From Eubacterium sp. (GTDB taxonomy: Bacteria > Bacillota > Clostridia > Lachnospirales > CAG-274): a stretch of 12,891 bases of DNA. Positions within the stretch are counted from its first letter, which is position 1. Each line of letters opens with the position of its first letter. The position numbers and the translations under genes are program-made. Shown in pieces: positions 7,113-12,891 of this stretch. The stretch is taken from positions 1 through 12,891 of the forward strand of contig JAJBVU010000319.1 of the NCBI GenBank assembly GCA_020859645.1, read 5' to 3'. A model generated the notes under the pieces. The model had not been told where the DNA came from. It did no database searches and was given only the letters and a program-made list of their open reading frames with translations.

Positions 7113-8289
7113 CAGCTGCTTCCTCCAAATTAAGCTTCTTTTCCTTAGCTTGGGCTCTTCTTTCCACAAACCTGTCGAAGGTGCGGGTGATTACCGCAAA
7201 AACAGGCACGCCGAAGAACATTCCCAAAACTCCGAAAAGACCTCCGCCTACTAAAATTGCAAAAATTATTCCCATAGGCTTTACGCCTATAGAGTCGCCC
7301 ATAACTCTGGGCCCCAAAATATAGCCGTCAAACTGCTGCAAAACAAATATGAAAATAAGCATCCATATTGCGGAATAGGGGTTTTGAAGCAGACAAAGCA
7401 GCACAACGGGTATTCCGCCGATGAAAGGCCCGAAGTAGGGAATCATATTGGTTATTCCTATAACGCAGGCAAAAAGCATAGCGTAATCGGGGCTTATAAA
7501 GCAGCAGCCCAAAAAGAAAATAACCGCTATAATAATCGAGTCGACAGCCTTGCTGACTATGAAAGTGGCGAAGGTGGCGTTTGCGTCCTTTACAAAATCC
7601 CTTACGAACATATACCAGCTTTCGGGCAGAAAGGCAAACAAAATTCTCTTACATCTGGCTGTAAGGGCTTCCTTGTCAAGAAGCATATAAATCGAAATAA
7701 TTATGCCTATTACAAGATTTAAAACCCAGCTGGCGGCGGTAAAGGTGCCCTCCAAGACATTTGTCATAATAGAGGTTACGTTGCCTATATTGTTAATAAC
7801 AGTGTCGAAAATGGAATTTACAGAGTTATTGAACTCCCTTAAAAACTGGTTCATACCGTTTACATCTGTTTCCATACCCTCGATGGCGGCTGTAACGGCT
7901 TTTTCTGCCTTGGGCAAATATGTAAACAGATATGAAGCAAGACCCTGAATACTTGAGACAATATCGGGGATAATGCTTATAACAATAAACATAACCAAAG
8001 CCGCAACAAGTAAGTAGCTTGTCAGCATGGACAGCCTTTTGACGGCTTTTTTCCTGTTTTTCAGGGGCTTAAGCCTGCTGTAAAGACCTCTTTCGAAAAA
8101 GCCCGAGACGGGGTTTAGGATATAGGCGATTATAAAGCCGAAAATAAAGGGCTTAATAAGGGCTGCCGTCCAGTTGATTGCGGCGGTAAAGTCTGTATCC
8201 GTAATAAAACGGTATAAAATTATAATTACAAGAACCGCAAGTATAAGACCCGTGTATATTTTAAAGCTTTTTTTAATATATTCTGTCAA
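7099..8289 (-). CDS. AI-2E family transporter / YtvI-PerM-like membrane permease
   Basis: Integral membrane protein of 396 residues belonging to the AI-2E (UPF0118) family. It has an N-terminal pair of membrane segments (about 13-29 and 45-62), another near 90-108, a long soluble-looking region (about 110-185), then a hydrophobic C-terminal half containing the family's NMIPYFGPFIGGIP (281-294) and the ILGPRVMGDSIGVKPMG...LVGGGLFGVLGMFFGVPVFAVI stretch (325-367). Only some members export autoinducer-2; others act as Na+/Li+-H+ antiporters, so the substrate is open. The start is TTG at 8289, supported by GGGGTGA (8302-8296) six bases upstream and by the family-like beginning; no ATG occurs early in the frame. 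It begins 16 bases after mtnN ends and overlaps the protease gene that follows. Confidence 0.9.
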   Translation of the reverse strand: MTEYIKKSFKIYTGLILAVLVIIILYRFITDTDFTAAINWTAALIKPFIFGFIIAYILNPVSGFFERGLYSRLKPLKNRKKAVKRLSMLTSYLLVAALVMFIVISIIPDIVSSIQGLASYLFTYLPKAEKAVTAAIEGMETDVNGMNQFLREFNNSVNSIFDTVINNIGNVTSIMTNVLEGTFTAASWVLNLVIGIIISIYMLLDKEALTARCKRILFAFLPESWYMFVRDFVKDANATFATFIVSKAVDSIIIAVIFFLGCCFISPDYAMLFACVIGITNMIPYFGPFIGGIPVVLLCLLQNPYSAIWMLIFIFVLQQFDGYILGPRVMGDSIGVKPMGIIFAILVGGGLFGVLGMFFGVPVFAVITRTFDRFVERRAQAKEKKLNLEEAADGNT

Positions 8290-8295
8290 TAAAGC

Positions 8296-8302
8296 TCACC
8301 CC
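8296..8302 (-). promoter_or_regulatory. Ribosome binding site supporting the TTG start of the AI-2E family gene
   Basis: GGGGTGA on the minus strand ends six bases before TTG at 8289-8287. It lies in the 16-base gap after mtnN, with no room for a promoter or terminator, so the two genes share a transcript. Confidence 0.65.
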
Positions 8303-8305
8303 ATT

Positions 8306-8998
8306 TTAAATATGACTTAACATTACCTTTAATATTCTCTGTGAATTTTCAGCAGCTAATTTTTTGAATTCGGGGTAGTCCATGCTGCCCGAATCGTCGG
8401 CGGAGTCGGAAATTGCTCTTATAATTACGAAGGGCAGCTTGTTGAGGTAGCAAACCTGGGCAATGGCTCCGCCCTCCATTTCACAGCAGCAGGCACCGAA
8501 GGTATTTGAGATTTTGTCCTTCAGCTCATTGCTGCATACGAAAACGTCTCCTCCGGCAACTCTGCCTATCATTCCCTTAATTCCGCATTCCATAAGGGCT
8601 TTTCTTGCGGCGTCGATCATAGCCTCGTCCGCTTCGAAAAGAGATGTCTCCATATCGGGAATAACCCCAACGGAGTAGCCTAAGCCCGTTACGTCCATAT
8701 CGTGCTGGCATACGTCTGAGGAAATAACAACGTTTCCTATTTCAAGCCCTTTGGCGAGCCCTCCGGCAACGCCTACGTTAATTACGCAGTCAACGCCGTA
8801 CATATCCGCCATAATCTGAGTGCATACGGCGGCGTTTACCTTGCCTACGCCGCACTGTGCAATGACAACGTTTTTACCTTCAAGAGAGCCGAGGGCAAAG
8901 TTCATCCCCGCTATATTCTTGACGGAAATCACGTTTGTAATACTCTTTATGCCCTCAATTTCAATATCCATAGCCCCTATAATACCTATTGTGTTCAT
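8306..8998 (-). CDS. mtnN: 5'-methylthioadenosine / S-adenosylhomocysteine nucleosidase
   Basis: Cytosolic hydrolase cleaving adenine from methylthioadenosine and S-adenosylhomocysteine, by-products of polyamine synthesis and methylation. The S-ribosylhomocysteine product is the LuxS substrate for autoinducer-2. The 230 residues match the family length. Motifs: GIIGAMDIEIE with Glu13 (matching Glu12 of the E. coli enzyme), NVGVAGG (74-80), the ribose-binding Met174-Glu175 in EMEGGAIA, and catalytic Asp198 in ISDSAD. The ATG has AAGGAG about eight bases upstream. It lies 81 bases after glmS with no terminator visible, and 16 bases before the AI-2E family gene, so it is probably part of the glmM-glmS transcript. 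No luxS is in the window. Confidence 0.97.
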   Translation of the reverse strand: MNTIGIIGAMDIEIEGIKSITNVISVKNIAGMNFALGSLEGKNVVIAQCGVGKVNAAVCTQIMADMYGVDCVINVGVAGGLAKGLEIGNVVISSDVCQHDMDVTGLGYSVGVIPDMETSLFEADEAMIDAARKALMECGIKGMIGRVAGGDVFVCSNELKDKISNTFGACCCEMEGGAIAQVCYLNKLPFVIIRAISDSADDSGSMDYPEFKKLAAENSQRILKVMLSHI

Positions 8999-9079
8999 AA
9001 TCTTTACTCCTTATAAAAAACTTCAAATAATCTCTCAAATCTCCTTTATGAAAATGTGAGCATCTTTGCGAGAATAAAT

Positions 9080-10921
9080 TTATTCCACCGTTACACTCTT
9101 TGCCAAATTTCTCGGCTTGTCAACATCGTTTCCGAGACCTACCGCCATATAATAGGCGAAAAGCTGCTGAGGAATGTTCGCCAGCAAGGGCGTCAGTATG
9201 GGGTGGGTCTTGGGAATGTAAATATAGTCGTCGGCATATTTTTCAGTCTCCGTGTTCCCCTGCATAGCTATCATAAGTACCTTTGCCCCTCTTGCCTTAA
9301 CCTCTTTTATGTTGCTCATTGTTTTGGCAAAAAGCTCCTGCTGAGTTGCCACGCCTATAACAAGTGTGCTTTCTTCTATTAAGGCTATAGGCCCATGCTT
9401 AAGTTCTCCGGCTGCGTAAGGCTCTGAGTGAAGATAAGCGATTTCCTTAAGCTTCAGAGAACCCTCACGGCAGACAACGTAGTCAAGACCTCTGCCTATA
9501 TAAAATACATTTTTGGAGTCAATATATTTCTCCATAAATCTCTTTATATTGGGCGCCTGTGTCAAAATTTTGTTTATATGAGAGGGCAGCTTAAGCATTT
9601 CTCTTCTGATTTCGTCAAATTCCTCAAGGCTCATTTTGTCTGTTTCCAAAGCAATATGAAGGCTTAAAAGGAACATTGCCACAACCTGGGCTGAAAAAGC
9701 CTTTGTGGAGGCAACTGCAATTTCAGGCCCTGCAAGGGTGTAAATTACATCGTCGGCTTCTCTTGCTATGGTTGAGCCTACAACATTAACCACTGCCAAA
9801 ACTCTTGAGCCACGTCTCTTTGCAAGACGCATAGCTTCAAGGGTGTCGGCTGTTTCCCCTGACTGTGAAATAACTATAACAAGTGTGTTTTCATCGATTA
9901 AGGGATCCTTATATCTGAATTCGCTTGCCACATCGGAGTTTACGGGTATTCTGCAAAGCTTTTCTATAAGAAATTTCCCTACAAGTCCGGCATAATAGGC
10001 TGTTCCGCAGGCTACAATATAAGCTTTGTTGATTTTTTCCAAATCCTCTCTGAAAAGCTTAATGTCGTCAAGCTGAATGCCTGAGCCGTCGGGCTTAAAA
10101 CGTCTGTTAAGGTTATCGGAAACAACCTTAGGCTGTTCGAAAATTTCCTTAAGCATAAAGTGGTCATAGCCGCTTTTTTCAGCCGCTTCGATAGACCAGT
10201 CTACAACATAAACATTTTTCTTTACTTCCTCTTTGTCGGGGTTATAAATCTTAACATCGTCCTTTGTTATGACGGCGACCTCGTTGTCCTCCAAAATATA
10301 TGTGTTTCTTGTATATTTCAGAATAGCCGGCATATCGGAGGCGATAAAGTTTTCGCCCTGACCCAAGCCCACAATAAGAGGACCGTTTTTCTTAGCGGCG
10401 ATTATTCTGTCGGGAAAGTCCTTGCATATAATGCCCAAGGCATAAGAGCCGTCAACCTTTTCCAAAGCCTTAAAAACGGCATCGTTAAAGTCTCCGCTTT
10501 GGTCATAATAATATTCCACAAGCTGGGCAACGCACTCGGTATCAGTGTCGGAAATAAACTCAAAGCCCTTACTCTGCAAAATTTCCTTTATTTCCATATA
10601 GTTTTCGATAATTCCGTTGTGAACAACCGCCACATTTTCCGAACCGGAAAAATGAGGGTGGGCGTTTATGTCAGAGGGCACTCCGTGAGTAGCCCATCTT
10701 GTGTGACCTATGCCAAGTCTGCCCTTTACGGGGTTGTCATAAAGTGCGCTTTCAAGGTTTTCAACTCTGCCCTTCTTTTTGCAGACGCAGATTTTGTTTT
10801 CTCTTTCGTCAAAAACAGCAACTCCGGCGGAGTCATAACCTCTGTATTCAAGCTTTTCAAGCCCCTGAAGAAGAACGGGCACTGCATTTCTGTTACCAAT
10901 ATATCCTACAATTCCGCACAT
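9080..10921 (-). CDS. glmS: Glutamine-fructose-6-phosphate aminotransferase (isomerizing)
   Basis: First committed enzyme of hexosamine synthesis: fructose-6-phosphate plus glutamine gives glucosamine-6-phosphate. The 613 residues are full length (about 600-610 is usual). The N-terminal glutamine amidotransferase domain begins with the Cys2 nucleophile (MCGIVGYIGN) and contains GHTRWATHG (72-80) and HNGIIENY (101-108). Two SIS sugar-isomerase domains follow, with CGTAYYAG (305-312), SQSGETADT (352-360), STKAFSAQ (405-412) and the active-site stretch GELKHGP (505-511, with His509). It ends in the canonical LAKSVTVE, where Lys608 corresponds to the catalytic lysine near the C-terminus of the E. 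coli enzyme. GGAGG lies eight bases before the ATG. It follows glmM after only 18 bases. Confidence 0.98.
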   Translation of the reverse strand: MCGIVGYIGNRNAVPVLLQGLEKLEYRGYDSAGVAVFDERENKICVCKKKGRVENLESALYDNPVKGRLGIGHTRWATHGVPSDINAHPHFSGSENVAVVHNGIIENYMEIKEILQSKGFEFISDTDTECVAQLVEYYYDQSGDFNDAVFKALEKVDGSYALGIICKDFPDRIIAAKKNGPLIVGLGQGENFIASDMPAILKYTRNTYILEDNEVAVITKDDVKIYNPDKEEVKKNVYVVDWSIEAAEKSGYDHFMLKEIFEQPKVVSDNLNRRFKPDGSGIQLDDIKLFREDLEKINKAYIVACGTAYYAGLVGKFLIEKLCRIPVNSDVASEFRYKDPLIDENTLVIVISQSGETADTLEAMRLAKRRGSRVLAVVNVVGSTIAREADDVIYTLAGPEIAVASTKAFSAQVVAMFLLSLHIALETDKMSLEEFDEIRREMLKLPSHINKILTQAPNIKRFMEKYIDSKNVFYIGRGLDYVVCREGSLKLKEIAYLHSEPYAAGELKHGPIALIEESTLVIGVATQQELFAKTMSNIKEVKARGAKVLMIAMQGNTETEKYADDYIYIPKTHPILTPLLANIPQQLFAYYMAVGLGNDVDKPRNLAKSVTVE

Positions 10922-10939
10922 AGCTAACCTCCTAAAAAT

Positions 10940-12289
10940 TTATTTGAGGGTTTCCACAATTAAGTCAGCAAGCTTGTTTGCTTCCTTTTCAATAAGCTCA
11001 ATGTCACGTCCCTCAATCATAACTCTCACAAGGGGTTCTGTTCCCGAAGGTCTTATAAGAACTCTGCCTTCCCCTTCAAATTTGGCTTCAAGCTCGGCAA
11101 TAGCCTTTCTTATGACCTCATAGTTGTTATATTCGTGTTTCTTTTTGTTGTCAACTCTTGCGTTTACAAGAACCTGAGGCAAGACCTCCATAATGCTCTT
11201 GAGCTCGGAAACGGGCTTTCCGGCTTTTTTCATTACCGTCAGAAGAGTTACAGCGGTTAAAAGACCGTCTCCGGTGGTGTTTTTATCCAAAATAATAATA
11301 TGGCCGGACTGTTCTCCCCCTAAGTTATGATTATTTTTAAGCATTTCTTCTATAACATATCTGTCGCCTACGTCGGTAACGGCTACCTTTATGCCGTTGT
11401 TCTTAGCCATAATCATAAAGCCCAGATTGCTCATTACTGTGGCGGTTATGGTGTTGTCTTTAAGGAGACCCCTGTCTTTAAAGTCCTTTCCGATGATTGC
11501 CATAATCATATCGCCGTCAACAACCTCGCCCTTTTCGTCAACGCAGAGGCATCTGTCGCCGTCGCCGTCAAAGGCAACACCTATGTCAGCCCCTGTTTTT
11601 ACAACCTCAGCCTTAAGGTTTTCCAAATGGGTGGAACCGCAGTTTGCGTTTATGTTTGTGCCGTCGGGATCTGCGCTAATAAATTTAACGTCAGCTTTAA
11701 GGGCTTCGAAAACAAGCCTTGCCGCCTTATAGGTAGCTCCGTTGGCACAGTCAACAACAATTTTAAGCCCCTTTAAGTCAATATCTGTCTGAGCGGCTAT
11801 AAATTCCGCATAGTCCTTAACAGAGCTTTCGCAGACCTGCGTCTTTCCCACCTCAACCCCTATGGGAAGGGGAAGATTATCGATTGAGTTTATCATAACG
11901 TCCTCGATTTCAGCCTCGATTTCGTCGCTTAATTTAAAGCCGTCGCCGTTGAAAAATTTAATTCCGTTGTCCTCGACGGGGTTGTGTGAAGCTGAAATAA
12001 CAACTCCTGCATCGGCTCCGTATTTTCTTACGAGATAGGCTACCCCCGGAGTGGGAATAACCCCAAGACTTATAACCTCAGCCCCTACGGAGCAAATTCC
12101 CGCAGTTAAAGCAGCTTCGAGCATACTGCCTGAAATTCTCGTGTCTCTTCCTACTAAAATTTTCGCCTTGTGTTTGTTCTCTTTAGCCAAAACATACGCC
12201 CCTGCCTTGCCTAACTTAAAAGCCGTTTCACAGCTCAACTCTGTGTTGGCAACCCCTCGAACGCCGTCAGTACCAAAAAATACACCCAT
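10940..12289 (-). CDS. glmM: Phosphoglucosamine mutase
   Basis: Interconverts glucosamine-6-phosphate and glucosamine-1-phosphate, linking GlmS to GlmU. The 449 residues match the family. The phosphorylated active-site serine is Ser101 in VISASHNP, the Mg-binding loop is DGDGDR (241-246), the sugar-binding loop is GGEQSGH, and the C-terminal phosphate loop is RPSGTEP (413-419). The N-terminus FFGTDGVRG is typical. AGGAGG is seven bases before the ATG. It is the first gene of the leftward run; a promoter with a near-consensus -10 and -35 lies about 100 bases upstream, and glmS follows closely. Confidence 0.98.
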   Translation of the reverse strand: MGVFFGTDGVRGVANTELSCETAFKLGKAGAYVLAKENKHKAKILVGRDTRISGSMLEAALTAGICSVGAEVISLGVIPTPGVAYLVRKYGADAGVVISASHNPVEDNGIKFFNGDGFKLSDEIEAEIEDVMINSIDNLPLPIGVEVGKTQVCESSVKDYAEFIAAQTDIDLKGLKIVVDCANGATYKAARLVFEALKADVKFISADPDGTNINANCGSTHLENLKAEVVKTGADIGVAFDGDGDRCLCVDEKGEVVDGDMIMAIIGKDFKDRGLLKDNTITATVMSNLGFMIMAKNNGIKVAVTDVGDRYVIEEMLKNNHNLGGEQSGHIIILDKNTTGDGLLTAVTLLTVMKKAGKPVSELKSIMEVLPQVLVNARVDNKKKHEYNNYEVIRKAIAELEAKFEGEGRVLIRPSGTEPLVRVMIEGRDIELIEKEANKLADLIVETLK

Positions 12290-12388
12290 GTTGTGCCTCC
12301 TGAAATTTCTTATTTATTAACAATTCGGTGTGTTATTTCTATTTTATTCCATACCGTCAATTTTGGTAATTCTTATCCATATTAAGCA

Positions 12389-12417
12389 ATTATAACACCA
12401 AAAATCGGTTATGTAAA
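12389..12417 (-). promoter_or_regulatory. Sigma-A-type promoter for glmM-glmS and following genes
   Basis: On the minus strand TTTACA (12417-12412) and a perfect TATAAT (12394-12389) are separated by 17 bases. The predicted transcript would start near 12382, leaving a leader of about 93 bases before glmM. Confidence 0.75.
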
Positions 12418-12419
12418 TA

Positions 12420-12435
12420 CTTTTGTTGACAAAAG
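12420..12435. promoter_or_regulatory. Palindrome abutting the glmM promoter, possible operator
   Basis: CTTTTGT-TG-ACAAAAG is a 7-bp perfect inverted repeat with a two-base centre, three bases upstream of the glmM -35 element. It also contains TTGACA (12426-12431), which could serve as the -35 of a weak rightward promoter (17 bases to TTTATT at 12449-12454). No regulator can be named. Confidence 0.35.
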
Positions 12436-12497
12436 AACGATTAAAAAGTTTATTTGTGAATAAGTCAAAACAAGCTGCTGCCATTATTTGGAAATAA

Positions 12498-12531
12498 AGT
12501 GCTGAAAATTGCGTTTTCAGTGCTGTTTTTT
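12498..12531 (+). terminator. Intrinsic terminator hairpin on the plus strand, with no gene in front of it
   Basis: AGTGCTGAAAA (12498-12508) pairs with TTTTCAGTGCT (12514-12524) over 11 base pairs, two of them G-U, around a 5-base loop. GTTTTTT follows (12525-12531). This is a good Rho-independent terminator shape. No rightward gene lies upstream, so it may end a short RNA or act as an attenuator for the gene beyond the right edge. On the minus strand a T-rich TTTATTT also follows the stem, so it might instead block leftward transcription. Confidence 0.6.
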
Positions 12532-12663
12532 AAAATAATAAACGAACTTTAAAAGTCGGAAAACAAAAGGAAGAAGAGTTTTCTATAAGAAATGCAAGGG
12601 GATTAGATGGGAATAATCCTTACAGGCTTAAATGGTAAAAGAAAGGCTTTCGGAGTTAACTTA

Positions 12664-12732
12664 GGCTCCCCTTGAGGGGAGCTGTCACATAAGCTGATTT
12701 TGCAAAAATCAGTGTAATGTGACTGAGAGGTG
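12664..12732. repeat. Structured intergenic repeat, copy 2 (expanded, inverted relative to copies 1 and 3)
   Basis: This copy carries GCTCCCC-TTGA-GGGGAGC (12665-12682), a 7-bp stem with 4-base loop, and ends in GAGAGGTG, which is the reverse complement of the start of copies 1 and 3. Between them is a longer two-part hairpin: GTCACAT (12684-12690) pairs with ATGTGAC (12717-12723), and inside it CTGATTTT (12694-12701) pairs with AAAATCAG (12705-12712). The element is 69 bases against 47 in the other copies. Confidence 0.85.
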
Positions 12733-12766
12733 AAAATAATCACATTTAAAACTTTTTCTTCAAAAA

Positions 12767-12813
12767 CACCTCTCCGTCAGCCTGCGGCTGCCACCTCCCC
12801 TCAAGGGGAGGCT
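12767..12813. repeat. Structured intergenic repeat, copy 3
   Basis: Same orientation as copy 1, with identical ends of 13 and 23 bases. The first half holds CAGCC-TGC-GGCTG and the second half CCTCCCC-TCAA-GGGGAGG. It faces copy 2 across 34 bases, so 12664-12813 forms one large inverted repeat. A related smaller hairpin, TGCCC-TTCAA-GGGCA, follows at 12832-12846 and may be a decayed copy. Confidence 0.85.
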
Positions 12814-12881
12814 TGTCGGCTTTTCAGGTTTTGCCCTTCAAGGGCAGCCTTAACTAAGCCTTAAATAACAGCAAGTATTAC

Positions 12882-12890
12882 AAAGGAGGG
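12882..12890 (+). promoter_or_regulatory. Ribosome binding site of a rightward gene starting beyond the window
   Basis: AAAGGAGGG is a near-perfect complement to the 16S anti-Shine-Dalgarno sequence. Only one base follows before the window ends, so the start codon and the product are not visible. No clear promoter was recognised in the 60 bases before it. Confidence 0.6.
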
Positions 12891-12891
12891 C

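Larger units (their letters stand above)
12290..12891. other. Gene-free right end of the window (602 bases)
   Basis: No convincing coding region on either strand. It holds, left to right, the glmM leader and promoter, a palindrome, a plus-strand terminator hairpin, about 130 AT-rich bases without recognised features (12532-12663), the paired repeats, and a ribosome binding site at the edge. A 22-codon plus-strand reading frame at 12607-12675 is too short and ends inside repeat copy 2. Confidence 0.7.

Noticed and set aside
7113..7169. N-terminal extension of the CPBP protease by 19 residues
   Set aside because: It would overlap the preceding gene by 71 bases, is hydrophilic and basic, and lacks the good ribosome binding site found before the ATG at 7112.
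10160..10927. Long open frame of 255 codons on the plus strand opposite glmS
   Set aside because: It is wholly antisense to a clearly real, full-length glmS, and its translation shows no recognisable domain.
12607..12675. 22-codon plus-strand reading frame with AAGGGGA just upstream
   Set aside because: It is very short, its stop lies inside repeat copy 2, and it resembles no known peptide. The purine run alone is weak evidence.

Overview
The window looks like core chromosome of a low-GC Gram-positive bacterium, most likely a Clostridia-type Firmicute. The evidence is the neighbouring glmU-prs pair, a YidC/SpoIIIJ-Jag pair, strong AGGAGG-type ribosome binding sites, frequent AGA/AAG codons, two well-supported TTG starts and AT-rich intergenic DNA. 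I cannot name the genus. No phage, transposase, CRISPR, tRNA or rRNA is visible. I found no convincing undescribed multi-gene system. The least explained DNA is the gene-free right end and a family of structured repeats.

Layout. Bases 1-2499 run rightwards: glmU (UDP-GlcNAc synthesis) and prs (PRPP synthesis), ending at a hairpin (2535-2572) that can terminate both strands. From 12289 back to 2611 everything runs leftwards. The first group is glmM, glmS, mtnN, an AI-2E-family membrane protein and a CPBP membrane protease. Their gaps of 17, 81 and 16 bases and one 14-base overlap suggest a single five-gene transcript from a good sigma-A-type promoter at 12389-12417. After a 168-base AT-rich spacer come yidC and jag, which overlap by one base (TAATG). 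A gap holding a structured repeat separates these from an iron-dependent alcohol dehydrogenase that converges on prs. Bases 12290-12891 hold no convincing gene. They contain the glmM promoter, a palindrome, a plus-strand terminator hairpin with a possible promoter in front of it, two inverted copies of the repeat, and a ribosome binding site in the last ten bases for a rightward gene starting just outside the window.

How the genes work together. GlmS, GlmM and GlmU are the complete route from fructose-6-phosphate to UDP-N-acetylglucosamine, the precursor of peptidoglycan. Prs supplies PRPP for nucleotide synthesis. MtnN removes methylthioadenosine and S-adenosylhomocysteine. YidC and Jag serve membrane protein insertion and RNA binding linked to envelope growth and, in relatives, sporulation. 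The overall theme is cell envelope plus housekeeping metabolism, with an NADPH-type aldehyde/alcohol oxidoreductase alongside.
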